Part shown: one piece after another, positions 17,629-26,762 of the stretch
How the letters are laid out: each line of letters starts with the position of its first letter
Numbering within the stretch: position 1 is the stretch's first letter
DNA from: Bacteroidota bacterium
GTDB lineage: Bacteria > Bacteroidota > Bacteroidia > Sphingobacteriales > Sphingobacteriaceae
Assembly: GCA_018828585.1 (NCBI GenBank)
Contig: JAHJVW010000052.1
Coordinates: forward strand, 1 to 64,000
DNA: 64,000 nt
Direction of reading: 5' to 3'
The notes under the pieces: model-generated
What the model was told of the DNA's origin: nothing
Databases searched by the model: none
What the model saw: the letters and a program-made list of their open reading frames with translations, nothing else
Program-made: the position numbers and the translations under genes

Positions 17629-18467
17629 ATTAACATTGCCGAGCTGCTAATCAAAGTCATTCGCATCATATTTTTAAAATTCGCTGCTGTTTGATCTTTC
17701 CAAACTGCTGTAAGCCAAAAAACAAAAAAAACTATTACTGGTAATCCACAAGCAATAAAAATCCAGAAATTTTTATGATTATGATTATTTTTCCAGTAAA
17801 TAAACATTAAAACTGTTCCGAATAAAAACAATAATCCCGAGAATATAAAAGATCCCTTATAACCTAGTTTCATACTTAGGGTCTTATCTCCTCTTCTGCC
17901 ATCTTCTTCATGCTGATATATTTGCGTAAGTGGATAGGTTGCCCCAATTAAACAGGAACAAATTAATCCTGCCAGAAAGACATCGCCTGAAAAGCCAAAA
18001 TTAAAATTTGAAATAGCAAAGAAGCTCATGTAATAAATAAATGCTCCTTGGAATATAAAAACTACTAAAAAACTGATAATTGCATACTTTTTTAGTCTTA
18101 CAGAGGGATGACTGTAAGCTTTGGATAAAAAATTATAAAAAATTACTCCTACACAAAACTGCCAATTAACAAATAGTGCCAATAAAACCCCAAACCATTC
18201 TAAAGAAACCGAGGTGAGGTATAAAGCGTAATTAACTTTGGGTGGATTTTTGATAAGAGCTATACTACCTTCGTCTTTATCAAAATAACTATTGTAGCCA
18301 TTACTTGCGGGATAGGTAAAAAGATGTAAAACAATAAAAACCACAATTGCATTCGCTATGTTAAGCTGGGGAACAGTTGCTACGGCAAATAGAAAAACGG
18401 GCAGCAAAAAAAGAGAAAATGGCAAACGCAAATGGAGAAAAACAGATTTAACATTGGGGTTTGCCAT
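17598..18467 (-). CDS. UbiA-like membrane prenyltransferase
   Basis: A 289-residue membrane protein with about eight or nine helices. Two acidic motifs stand where UbiA enzymes bind prenyl diphosphate and magnesium: NSYFDKDEGS after the second helix, and YQHEEDGRRGDKTLSMKLG in the middle. UbiA enzymes move an isoprenoid chain to an aromatic or other acceptor. Its start is 45 bp from the divergent type III polyketide synthase gene, so the shared upstream region and the presence of a suitable aromatic product suggest a joint pathway. The first motif departs from the classical NDxxDxxxD, so substrate prediction is weak. Confidence 0.78.
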   Translation of the reverse strand: MANPNVKSVFLHLRLPFSLFLLPVFLFAVATVPQLNIANAIVVFIVLHLFTYPASNGYNSYFDKDEGSIALIKNPPKVNYALYLTSVSLEWFGVLLALFVNWQFCVGVIFYNFLSKAYSHPSVRLKKYAIISFLVVFIFQGAFIYYMSFFAISNFNFGFSGDVFLAGLICSCLIGATYPLTQIYQHEEDGRRGDKTLSMKLGYKGSFIFSGLLFLFGTVLMFIYWKNNHNHKNFWIFIACGLPVIVFFVFWLTAVWKDQTAANFKNMMRMTLISSSAMLIYFSWLCFFA

Positions 18468-18512
18468 AAACGGTTAAAATATTAAACACTAAATTTAAAA
18501 AAACAAAAGCAG

Positions 18513-19619
18513 ATGAGTAGCATTATTTCGGCAATTGGTACCAGCAATCCTGAGAATCGTTTTTCTCAAGAGCAAATCTTTCATTTTATGAAGGATGCAC
18601 ACCAGCTGGATGCTCCAAGCGCTCGTCGATTAGAAAAACTATACCAAGTTTCGGGAATTGATTTTCGTCATTCGGTGTTAAACGATTTTGGAAAGATTAG
18701 AGGAGAATATGATTTTTTTGGAAACGGTTTAGGCTTAGAGCCTTTTCCGTCTACCTCACTTCGTGGAGATATTTTCCAATTTAAAGCTTTAGATTTAAGT
18801 ACTCATGCGATTGAGAATTGTCTTAATCAAATTAAAGGCTTTGATAAAACCAACATATCGCATTTAATTACAGTGAGTTGTACTGGGATGTATGCACCTG
18901 GCTTAGATATAGAAATTGTAGAAAAACTAGGTTTAAACCCAAATACCGAGCGGACTTGTATCAATTTTATGGGCTGCTATGGAGCGTTTAACGCATTAAA
19001 GGTTGCAGACTATATTTGTAGGGCAGAGCCAAATTCGAACGTATTAATTGTTGACGTTGAATTATGTACTTTGCATTTTCAGCGGGAAAACACTCTAGAT
19101 AATTGGTTGTCAAACTCTCTATTTGCTGATGGGGCTTCTGCAGTTTTGGTGCAAAATGAAGAATTCGCCACGGAAAAACTATTTAAAATAGATTCCTTTT
19201 ATACCGAAGTGGTTACCGAAGCTAAAAACGAAATGGCATGGAAAATTGGTAATCATGGTTTCGAAATGCAGTTGACTAATAAGGTATCTAAGCAAATCAA
19301 ATCAGGCATAAAAAATATATCGGAGAAATTGTTGAAAAAGGCAAATCTGGCTTTAGACGAAATCGGTTCTTTTGCTATACATCCAGGGGGAAGAAAAATA
19401 TTAGAGGTTTGTGATGAAGTTTTTCAATTAACAAATGCTCAAAATGAACATGCTTATACCGTTCTAAAAAACTTTGGTAACATGTCTTCAACGACTATTC
19501 TGTTTGTTTTAGACGAATTAAGCAAAAAATTAAAACTTAAAAACAACAACGAAAAAGTCATGAGTTTTGCCTTTGGTCCGGGATTAACTTTCGAAAGCAT
19601 GGTGTTAACTTATGCCTGA
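18513..19619 (+). CDS. Type III polyketide synthase (chalcone synthase family)
   Basis: A 368-residue homodimeric-type condensing enzyme. The catalytic triad of the family is present: Cys in NFMGCYGAFNALK, His in FAIHPGGRKILE, Asn in NFGNMSSTTILFVLDEL, plus the closing AFGPGLTFESMVL. It condenses an acyl starter with malonyl-CoA units to alkylresorcinols, alkylpyrones or similar. The next gene (methyltransferase) overlaps by 8 bp and the third (FAD oxidoreductase) overlaps that by 4 bp. The order recalls SrsA-SrsB-SrsC of Streptomyces griseus, which makes methylated alkylresorcinols and quinones; that comparison is inference from gene order and families. Confidence 0.9.
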   Translation: MSSIISAIGTSNPENRFSQEQIFHFMKDAHQLDAPSARRLEKLYQVSGIDFRHSVLNDFGKIRGEYDFFGNGLGLEPFPSTSLRGDIFQFKALDLSTHAIENCLNQIKGFDKTNISHLITVSCTGMYAPGLDIEIVEKLGLNPNTERTCINFMGCYGAFNALKVADYICRAEPNSNVLIVDVELCTLHFQRENTLDNWLSNSLFADGASAVLVQNEEFATEKLFKIDSFYTEVVTEAKNEMAWKIGNHGFEMQLTNKVSKQIKSGIKNISEKLLKKANLALDEIGSFAIHPGGRKILEVCDEVFQLTNAQNEHAYTVLKNFGNMSSTTILFVLDELSKKLKLKNNNEKVMSFAFGPGLTFESMVLTYA

Positions 19620-20307
19620 TTTTAGCAAACGCAGCAGCGAAGATGAAATCATGGATGACTTTGGGCTTTCTCACGAAGAATTAAATCCAGTTTTAAAAGA
19701 ACTCGATGTCATCAACAAATTACTCGGGGGTTTTTCTGTTTTTTTTGATGCCTTTAATAAAGTAAAAGTCAAATCCAAAGATTCCATTTCGGATTGGGGA
19801 TGCGGTAGTGGTGATACCTTTCAAGTACTTCAAAAGCAATTCGATAAGCAGAAAATCTATCCAACATATGTTGGAGTAGATGCTACGCCAGCAACCATAG
19901 AATATGCAAGTAAACAATTTGAAGGAAATTCAAAGGTGAGTTTTATTTTAAAAGACGTTTTAAAAGATGAGTTTAATGAAAATGAGTTTGATTTTGTGAT
20001 TAGCAGTTTATTTACACATCATTTTGAGGATGAGAAATGGTCGATATTGATAAAGAAAATGATGCATTCGTCTAAAAAAGCAGTTATCATTAATGACCTT
20101 CATCGTCATCCTTTGGCTTATTATTCTATTGGAATCTTAACACAGCTTTTCTCTAAATCACCCATGGTGAAACATGATAGCAAGGTTTCTGTAATGCGAA
20201 GCTTTAAAAAAAAGGAACTTGAAACGTTACTCGAAAAAGCAGGAGCAAAAAATTATACCATTAAATGGATGTGGGCTTTTAGGTGGCAAGTGATTATTTA
20301 TAAATGA
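19612..20307 (+). CDS. SAM-dependent methyltransferase of the polyketide cluster
   Basis: A 231-residue class I methyltransferase. The SAM-binding motif I is ISDWGCGSGDTFQVL at about residues 60-74; YVGVDATPATIEYA (motif II) and FDFVISSLFTHHFEDEKW (motif IV region) follow. It overlaps the polyketide synthase gene by 8 bp and the oxidoreductase by 4 bp. By analogy with SrsB it may methylate the phenolic product. Target atom unknown. Confidence 0.85.
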   Translation: MPDFSKRSSEDEIMDDFGLSHEELNPVLKELDVINKLLGGFSVFFDAFNKVKVKSKDSISDWGCGSGDTFQVLQKQFDKQKIYPTYVGVDATPATIEYASKQFEGNSKVSFILKDVLKDEFNENEFDFVISSLFTHHFEDEKWSILIKKMMHSSKKAVIINDLHRHPLAYYSIGILTQLFSKSPMVKHDSKVSVMRSFKKKELETLLEKAGAKNYTIKWMWAFRWQVIIYK

Positions 20308-21431
20308 ATGCAAAACCAAATATTGTAATTATTGGAGGAGGCTTGGCTGGTTTAATCAATGCAATTGTTTTGGCTAAAGCAGGTTTTGAAGTCAAAGTTA
20401 TCGAACGCAAAAGCTATCCATTTCATAAAGTTTGTGGCGAATACATCAGTAACGAAGTTTTACCATTTCTTAAAACTTTAGGATTAAATCCCGAGGATTG
20501 GGACGCTTCAAAAATATCGAATTTAAAAATAAGTGCCCCAAATGGTAAGTCATTATCTGCAAAATTAGATTTAGGTGCATTCGGCATTAGCCGTTACCAA
20601 TTAGATTTTGAATGTTACCAATTGGCAAAATCTTTAGGCGTTAATTTTTTGCTCAACACTAAAGTTTTAGACGTTTCATTTTTGGATGAAAAATTTGAAA
20701 TTGAAACCCCGACTCAAAAAATAAAAGCCGATTTAATCATTGGCGCTTTTGGAAAAAGATCTAATCTAGATCAAAAACTTAATCGTAAATTTTTCTATCA
20801 ACGCAGTCCCTATTTAGGCGTCAAATATCATATCCAAACTGATTTTCCAAAAAATTTAATTCAGCTAGACAATTTCGAAGGTGGTTATTGTGGGATCAGT
20901 AAAATTGAAAAGGATTTCTATTGTTTGTGCTATTTGGCCGAAAACAAACACCTAAAAAATTATGGTTCTATCCCAGTAATGGAAGAAAACATTCTTTATC
21001 AGAATCCGCTTCTTAAAAATATTTTTAAACAATCTCATTTTTTGTGGAAACAACCCGAAACGATTAATGAGATTTCTTTTGAACAAAAGTCATTAATAGA
21101 AAATCACATTTTAATGTGTGGAGATACCGCTGGAATGATTGCACCACTATGTGGAAACGGAATGGCCATAGCCATACATTCGGCTAAAATTTTAGCCGAA
21201 GAGATTATTGAGCAATGCTCAGAGGGAATTAATCCTAAAAAAAGAGCAACGCTCGAAAATCGATATCAACAAAAATGGCATCGGGAATTTGCTTTGCGTC
21301 TAAAAATCGGACGAGGGATTCAAAATATTTTCGGTAATAAAATTTTGACTTCACTCGCTGTTTCTTCCTTGCGGAAATTTCCATCTTTGACTCAAAAAAT
21401 CATTCGAAAAACTCACGGTAAACCATTTTAA
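20304..21431 (+). CDS. FAD-dependent oxidoreductase of the polyketide cluster
   Basis: A 375-residue flavoprotein of the geranylgeranyl reductase / aromatic hydroxylase type. The dinucleotide motif is IVIIGGGLAGLINAIVLAKAG at the N-terminus with VIERKSYPFHKVCGEYIS behind it; the second FAD motif is ILMCGDTAGMIAPLCGNGMA. The VCGEYIS element is typical of the reductase-like branch. It is the third gene of the overlapping operon. It could hydroxylate the resorcinol ring toward a quinone (SrsC-like) or reduce a prenyl chain; the sequence alone does not decide. Confidence 0.85.
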   Translation: MNAKPNIVIIGGGLAGLINAIVLAKAGFEVKVIERKSYPFHKVCGEYISNEVLPFLKTLGLNPEDWDASKISNLKISAPNGKSLSAKLDLGAFGISRYQLDFECYQLAKSLGVNFLLNTKVLDVSFLDEKFEIETPTQKIKADLIIGAFGKRSNLDQKLNRKFFYQRSPYLGVKYHIQTDFPKNLIQLDNFEGGYCGISKIEKDFYCLCYLAENKHLKNYGSIPVMEENILYQNPLLKNIFKQSHFLWKQPETINEISFEQKSLIENHILMCGDTAGMIAPLCGNGMAIAIHSAKILAEEIIEQCSEGINPKKRATLENRYQQKWHREFALRLKIGRGIQNIFGNKILTSLAVSSLRKFPSLTQKIIRKTHGKPF

Positions 21432-21451
21432 AAAAATATTTATCTTGCAGA

Positions 21452-22528
21452 ATGAAATTACGGACCTTAGTTTTCTTAAATGCATTTGCTGTTGGGATCT
21501 CCATTGGTTGCGTAAACTTATATTTTCAACACAATTGGTACTGGTTTTTAATTTCTCTCAGTGTTGCCACTGTTGTAAGTTATTTCGTTTTCTATTATTT
21601 GATAGAAAAATATGTCTACTCTAAAATTAAAATCATCTATAAAATGATACACAGTTTAAAACTAGGCAGAGATTTAAAAGATGCTTTAGGTGAATACGTA
21701 AGTCCTGATCCAATTAATGATGTAGAACAAGAAGTAAAAGAGTGGGCAAGAGACAAAAAATCAGAGATTGACGATTTAAAGAAACAAGAGAAATTCCGTC
21801 GTGAATTTTTATCAAATATTTCACACGAATTTAAAACTCCTCTTTTTGCGATTGAAGGTTATGTGGAAGCTTTACAAGACGGGGGATTAGAAGACCCAGA
21901 AACAGCAAAAAATTTCTTAAATAAAGTTTCTAAAAATGTAGATCGCTTATCTTTTTTAATAAAAGATTTAAATGAAATATCTAAACTAGAAAGCGGTGAA
22001 ATTCCCATCAATTATCAAAAGTTTGAGCTGACCTCCTTAGTAAAGGAAGTGATGGAGTCCTTAGAGTTGAAGGCAAAAAAATATAAAATCAACTTGGCAT
22101 TTAAAGATAAATATGATGTGCCAACTTGGGTTGAAGCTGATAGAGAAAAGATAAGACAGGTTTTAGTGAACTTGATAGACAATTCTTTCAAATACGGAAA
22201 AGAAAATGGGACCACTTCAATCACCATATTTCAGCTCCATGATCAATATTTAATAGAAATAACAGATGATGGAATAGGTATTGAAGAACAATGTTTACCA
22301 AGATTATTTGAGCGCTTTTACCGTACTGACACCAGCCGTTCTAGACAAATTGGAGGCTCAGGACTGGGTTTAGCTATTGTGAAACATATTGTTGAAGCTC
22401 ATGATCAAACCATTAATGTAAGAAGTACCTCTGGTATAGGATCTACTTTTGGGTTTACATTAAAACGATGTAAAGATGCCCGCATAAATATTCCTTTAAT
22501 TAATACCAACCCAATACTTAAAACTTAA
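21452..22528 (+). CDS. Sensor histidine kinase beside phosphate-transport genes
   Basis: A 358-residue membrane kinase. Two N-terminal helices (about 4-24 and 29-50) leave almost no periplasmic loop. A linker leads to the phospho-acceptor helix RREFLSNISHEFKTPLFAIE, and the ATP-binding domain has NLIDNSFKYG, DDGIGIEEQ and GGSGLGLAIVKHIVEAH. The layout resembles PhoR, and DUF47 and PiT genes follow, but no response regulator is present in the neighbourhood. With so small an outer loop it may sense through the membrane or a partner protein. Confidence 0.88.
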   Translation: MKLRTLVFLNAFAVGISIGCVNLYFQHNWYWFLISLSVATVVSYFVFYYLIEKYVYSKIKIIYKMIHSLKLGRDLKDALGEYVSPDPINDVEQEVKEWARDKKSEIDDLKKQEKFRREFLSNISHEFKTPLFAIEGYVEALQDGGLEDPETAKNFLNKVSKNVDRLSFLIKDLNEISKLESGEIPINYQKFELTSLVKEVMESLELKAKKYKINLAFKDKYDVPTWVEADREKIRQVLVNLIDNSFKYGKENGTTSITIFQLHDQYLIEITDDGIGIEEQCLPRLFERFYRTDTSRSRQIGGSGLGLAIVKHIVEAHDQTINVRSTSGIGSTFGFTLKRCKDARINIPLINTNPILKT

Positions 22529-22550
22529 CACTATATTAACATAGGGATAG

Positions 22551-22558
22551 TAGTTTTG
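22551..22558 (+). promoter_or_regulatory. -7 promoter element of the DUF47-PiT operon
   Basis: TAGTTTTG matches the Bacteroidota TAnnTTTG -7 consensus and predicts a start about 19 nt before the DUF47 ATG. It suggests the phosphate genes can be transcribed apart from the kinase gene. Confidence 0.5.
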
Positions 22559-22581
22559 CAGTCTAAAACTATTGATTAGTA

Positions 22582-23223
22582 ATGAACAATATATTCTCTT
22601 ATTTCATCCCAAAAGACAGAAAATTTTTTCCTCTTTTTGAAAGTGCCAGTTCCAATTTAGTAGAAATGTCTGTAATGCTTAAGAAGCTTGTTAACACAGA
22701 TGATTTAGCAGCCAGAGAGCCTTTACATAAGGAAATAGAACAGTTAGAGCATAAAGGTGACGAGATCACTCATCAAATCTATTTAGAATTAGGTAAAACT
22801 TTCATTACTCCGTTTGATAGAGAGGATATACATACCCTTGCTACTGCGTTGGATGATGTTGCTGACTACATGCATGGTAGTTCTAATCGTATTTTGCTTT
22901 ATAATGTATTCGACATGACAGAGCCTATCAAAAAATTAGCTGAGTTAGTAGCTCAGAGCTGTGTTGACGTGGATAAAGCAATTAAAGAACTGAAAAACCT
23001 TAAGAACATTCGAGTTATTACTGATTCTTGTGTGAGAATTAATAGCATCGAAAATCAGGCTGATTACGTATTTGACAAAGCTATTGGCGATTTATTCGAT
23101 TTTGAAGAAGACGCTAAAGTAATTATGAAGTATAAAGAAGTATTAAATGGCTTAGAAACAGCCACAGATATGTGCGAAGATGTTGCCAATGTTTTAGAAA
23201 CCATATTGGTAAAAAACGCATAA
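22582..23223 (+). CDS. DUF47 PhoU-like phosphate transport accessory
   Basis: A 213-residue all-helical protein. The family pattern of paired helices shows in LHKEIEQLEHKGDEITHQIYLELGKTFITPFDREDIHTLATALDDVADYMH and ETATDMCEDVANVLETILVKNA. DUF47 proteins (Pit accessory protein) are PhoU relatives that act with PiT phosphate transporters. The pit gene follows by 21 bp. Role in modulating phosphate uptake is known for the family; the detail is inferred. Confidence 0.9.
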   Translation: MNNIFSYFIPKDRKFFPLFESASSNLVEMSVMLKKLVNTDDLAAREPLHKEIEQLEHKGDEITHQIYLELGKTFITPFDREDIHTLATALDDVADYMHGSSNRILLYNVFDMTEPIKKLAELVAQSCVDVDKAIKELKNLKNIRVITDSCVRINSIENQADYVFDKAIGDLFDFEEDAKVIMKYKEVLNGLETATDMCEDVANVLETILVKNA

Positions 23224-23244
23224 ACCTAAAAAAATCTTGTTATA

Positions 23245-24255
23245 ATGGTTACTACACTCCTTATCATTGTTATCATCTTGGCAATTTGCTTTGATTTTAT
23301 CAATGGTTTTCACGATGCTGCCAACTCTATTGCTACCATTGTATCAACCAAAGTTTTAAGCCCTTTTCAGGCAGTACTTTGGGCAGCATTATTCAATTTT
23401 GCTGCTTACTTTTGGTTTACAGATCATGGTGTCGCTGGAACTGTACAAAAATTGGTTAATCCAAACTATGTCACACTAGAGGTTATTTTGTCTGCATTAT
23501 TAGCTGCAATATCTTGGAATTTATTGACTTGGTGGTACGGGATACCATCTAGTTCTTCCCATACCTTAATTGGTGGTTTTGCAGGAGCGGGTATGGCACA
23601 TGCAATTTTTATGGGAGATTCAGCATTAATCGCTGTTAATCTTCCCTCCATTTTAAAAGTCGTTGCTTTTATTGTATTAGCACCTATAATAGGAATGATT
23701 ATCGCCATTGTTATTAACTTGATTATTATTAATATCTCTAAAAATGCAAGACCTTCCGTTGCAGAAAAATGGTTTAAAAGGCTTCAATTAGTTTCATCAG
23801 CAGCATTAAGTTTTACTCATGGTGGTAACGATGCCCAAAAAGTAATGGGAATTATATTTGCTGCATTAATTGCAAACAACGTAGTTGCTCCAGGCTCTCC
23901 AATGCCAGAATGGATTCCAATAGCCTGTTTTACTGCCATTGCACTAGGTACGATGAGTGGCGGATGGAAAATTGTTAAAACGATGGGTACAAAAATCACT
24001 AAAGTAACTGCTTTAGAAGGGGTAAGTGCCGAAACCGCAGGTGCGATAACTTTAGGAATAACAGAGCATTTTGGTATTCCAGTTTCTACTACACATACTA
24101 TAACAGGTTCTATTATTGGAGTTGGATTAACAAAAAGAGTTTCTGCTGTGAGGTGGGGAGTTACTTATAGCCTAGTTTGGGCATGGATTTTAACCATTCC
24201 AGTTTCAGCTGTTTTGGCAGGTATTGTTTACTCGATTGTCCGCCTAATTTTGTAA
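23245..24255 (+). CDS. pit: Low-affinity inorganic phosphate transporter, PiT family
   Basis: A 336-residue membrane carrier with about ten helices. The duplicated PiT signatures are clear: CFDFINGFHDAANSIATIVS in the first half and LSFTHGGNDAQKVMGII in the second, plus GIPSSSSHTLIGGFAGA and GIPVSTTHTITGSIIGVG. It takes up phosphate with a cation. It forms an operon with DUF47 and is closed by a strong terminator. Confidence 0.93.
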   Translation: MVTTLLIIVIILAICFDFINGFHDAANSIATIVSTKVLSPFQAVLWAALFNFAAYFWFTDHGVAGTVQKLVNPNYVTLEVILSALLAAISWNLLTWWYGIPSSSSHTLIGGFAGAGMAHAIFMGDSALIAVNLPSILKVVAFIVLAPIIGMIIAIVINLIIINISKNARPSVAEKWFKRLQLVSSAALSFTHGGNDAQKVMGIIFAALIANNVVAPGSPMPEWIPIACFTAIALGTMSGGWKIVKTMGTKITKVTALEGVSAETAGAITLGITEHFGIPVSTTHTITGSIIGVGLTKRVSAVRWGVTYSLVWAWILTIPVSAVLAGIVYSIVRLIL

Positions 24256-24270
24256 GCTGTTATCGCTTTA

Positions 24271-24316
24271 AAAAAAAGAAGGTCTTTCTGCAAAAGCAGA
24301 AAGACCTTCTTTTTTT
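24271..24316. terminator. Bidirectional terminator between pit and the GH3 gene
   Basis: A perfect 21-bp stem (core GAAGGTCTTTCTGC) with a 4-nt AAAA loop, flanked by A7 and T7 tracts, so it works in both directions. It ends 2 bp before the GH3 stop codon. Confidence 0.92.
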
Positions 24317-24317
24317 A

Positions 24318-26660
24318 TTATTTTGAAGGCTTCAACTCATTAATCTGTACTTGTGGCATCAATACAGGATGAACTTTTTCTACCGTTAATTCTTTTGCCA
24401 ATTCAAAAGACTTACGTTGCTTCATATTCATTGAAGAAGCACCAATTTTTATTTCATACTTTCCAGCTTCTGCCACCCATGCGCTTTTTTCAGAATCAAA
24501 AGAGGCTAGGTCTTTAGCGCTTAAAGTGAACGTTATTGTCTGTTTTTCTTTAGGTTGAAGTAATTTTGTTTTAGCAAAACCTTTTAACTCCTCCGTTGGC
24601 TTTATTAATTCATGAGCTGGGGCTGACAAGTATAACTGTACTACCTCTTTCCCTGCTTTTTTACCACTATTGGTGATATCAATTGTCGCTGCTATACTTC
24701 CGTTAAAGTTTGGACTGTTTAATTTGAGATTGCTGTAAGTAAAGTTCGAATAACTTAAACCGTAACCAAATTCATAAGCTGGTTTCACATTAAAAGTATT
24801 GTTATAACGATAACCTACAAAAATTCCTTCGTTATAAGTTACTTCTGAAGGATGGCCCATAGAAAAGCCTCCAATACCCTTTACCTCGTCATCAGATAGA
24901 TTTCTACCTGGGAAATATTTAGCACTTGGTACTGCCTGATAACTAGTAGGAAAAGTAACAGCCAATTTACCTGATGGGTTTACTTTCCCACTTAGAATAT
25001 CAGCGATAGCATTTCCTGCTTCTTGCCCACCTTGCCAAGCTAATAAAATAGCATCTGCATCTTCTCTCCATGAAACCACGTCCATTACTCCTCCTGTATT
25101 TAAAATTACAACAAGCTTTTTGTTTTGAGCATGGAATGCAATGGATACCTGATGAATTAATGCTTTCTCGGCATCACTTAAATAATAATCATTTTCTACT
25201 TTTCTATCCTGAAATTCGCCTGAATTTCTGCCAATCGTAATGAATGCGACATCACTACTCAACGCCTTTTGTTTCAATAAGTCTTCTTGAATAGTCATTT
25301 CAGATATAGGAGTCGGCAATTCAAAAAAGAATTTTTTAGGGGGTTGTTTTGCTTTTTCTGCTTTGATAAATGCCGAGTAGCTACCTGATAAATCTTCATC
25401 CACATGATAACCTGCATTTTTTAAACCATCAACCAAAGAAATAGTGTATGCCTCATTCACATCTCCACTACCAGTTCCTCCAGAAATAAAATCGTAAGAA
25501 GTGTTTCCAAATGCTGCTATATTTTTGATTTGATGCATTGGTAAGGTTTGATTTAAATTTTTTAGAAGCACCATACCATCCGCTGCTGCATTTCTTGCAA
25601 TAATCGCATGTGCTTTCAGATCTGGATGATTTGTAAATGGATATTTTTTAAAAGTTGGTGACGATAATATGAGATTGGCTAATCTAACAGCATTTTCATC
25701 AATGATACTAACAGATAAAAATCCATCTTTTATAGCTGCTAAAATATCAGCAACCTGCTTGGATGTTCCCGGCATTAAAAGATCATTTCCAGCTCTCATT
25801 TGCTCAACGGCATTGTCTCCCCCAAACCAATCTGTCATCACCAAGCCTTTAAATCCCCATTCTTTACGAAGAATGGTAGTGAGTAAATCGTATTCCTGAG
25901 AAGTATAAGTACCATTTAATTTATTATAAGAACTCATCACTGTCCATGGTTGTGATTTCTTCACAGCAATTTCAAAACCTTTTAAATAGATTTCTCGCAA
26001 AGCTCTTTCACTTATAATGGTATTTACCAAGTTTCTGTTGGTCTCTTGATTGTTAGCTACAAAATGCTTTAAGGAAGTGCCAACACCATTAGATTCTATT
26101 CCATTAATCATTGCAGCTGCAATATTTCCTACAACTAAAGGATCTTCTGAATAATATTCAAAATTTCTTCCTCCTAAAGGATTTCTTTGGATATTGATGG
26201 CTGGGGCTAATAAAACGTCTACACCGTATTCTTTAACTTCACTACCCATAGCTTGGCCCACTTTTTTTACCAATGTAGTGTCCCATGATGAAGCCAATAA
26301 ACTTCCGATTGGAAACGCCGTACAATAAAAAGTTTTATCGGGCTGGCTTTTTCTCACTGGTTGTATTCTTAATCCGGCTGGTCCGTCTGCCAACACAATA
26401 GTTGGTAAATTTAGTCTCGGGATAGCAAAAGTTGTACCCGCGGCACCTTCCACCAAATCCTGAGTTTGGCCTACAGTTGGGCCATTATTCAAATCAATAC
26501 CAGGTAGTTTCATCCCTTTACCTACTAAAAATTTTACTTTTTCATCTAAAGTCATTTTAGAGACTAAGGCTTTTGCTTTGCTTAAGTTCTGGTTTTGGGC
26601 AAAAGCTCCAAAACCCATTTGAATAAAAATAAATATTGGGAGTAATTTTTTCATTTTCAA
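24318..26660 (-). CDS. Exported glycoside hydrolase family 3 enzyme (beta-glucosidase type)
   Basis: A 780-residue secreted glycosidase. Signal peptide residues 1-21 (ending GAFA). The GH3 N-terminal domain includes ADGPAGLRIQ, GRNFEYYSEDP, KHFVANNQETNR and the nucleophile motif GLVMTDWFGG; the second domain has DGMVLLKNLNQTLPM, and a fibronectin type III-like domain closes the protein (VVQLYLSAPAHELIKPTEELKGFAK). It should release glucose or a related sugar from beta-linked oligosaccharides in the periplasm. It is divergent from a Nudix-type regulator, which may control it. Confidence 0.92.
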   Translation of the reverse strand: MKMKKLLPIFIFIQMGFGAFAQNQNLSKAKALVSKMTLDEKVKFLVGKGMKLPGIDLNNGPTVGQTQDLVEGAAGTTFAIPRLNLPTIVLADGPAGLRIQPVRKSQPDKTFYCTAFPIGSLLASSWDTTLVKKVGQAMGSEVKEYGVDVLLAPAINIQRNPLGGRNFEYYSEDPLVVGNIAAAMINGIESNGVGTSLKHFVANNQETNRNLVNTIISERALREIYLKGFEIAVKKSQPWTVMSSYNKLNGTYTSQEYDLLTTILRKEWGFKGLVMTDWFGGDNAVEQMRAGNDLLMPGTSKQVADILAAIKDGFLSVSIIDENAVRLANLILSSPTFKKYPFTNHPDLKAHAIIARNAAADGMVLLKNLNQTLPMHQIKNIAAFGNTSYDFISGGTGSGDVNEAYTISLVDGLKNAGYHVDEDLSGSYSAFIKAEKAKQPPKKFFFELPTPISEMTIQEDLLKQKALSSDVAFITIGRNSGEFQDRKVENDYYLSDAEKALIHQVSIAFHAQNKKLVVILNTGGVMDVVSWREDADAILLAWQGGQEAGNAIADILSGKVNPSGKLAVTFPTSYQAVPSAKYFPGRNLSDDEVKGIGGFSMGHPSEVTYNEGIFVGYRYNNTFNVKPAYEFGYGLSYSNFTYSNLKLNSPNFNGSIAATIDITNSGKKAGKEVVQLYLSAPAHELIKPTEELKGFAKTKLLQPKEKQTITFTLSAKDLASFDSEKSAWVAEAGKYEIKIGASSMNMKQRKSFELAKELTVEKVHPVLMPQVQINELKPSK

Positions 26661-26673
26661 TAATTTAGGTTTA

Positions 26674-26690
26674 TCATTATGTTATAATGA
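26674..26690. promoter_or_regulatory. Palindromic operator candidate between GH3 and the Nudix regulator
   Basis: TCATTAT and ATAATGA form a perfect 7-bp inverted repeat with a 3-nt spacer, 14 bp from the GH3 start. A wider TATCATT / AATGATA pair surrounds part of it (26672-26700). Its place in a divergent intergenic region next to a regulator gene suggests a binding site for that regulator. Confidence 0.5.
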
Positions 26691-26750
26691 CACAATGATA
26701 AATAAAACATTTAAAATTTCATATTTATTTTTTTTTGCCTTTGGTACTAT

Positions 26751-26758
26751 TAGTTTTG
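26751..26758 (+). promoter_or_regulatory. -7 promoter element of the Nudix regulator
   Basis: TAGTTTTG matches TAnnTTTG and ends only 4 bp before the ATG. If used, the message would be leaderless or nearly so. No well-spaced -33 element is visible. Confidence 0.35.
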
Positions 26759-26762
26759 CTTA

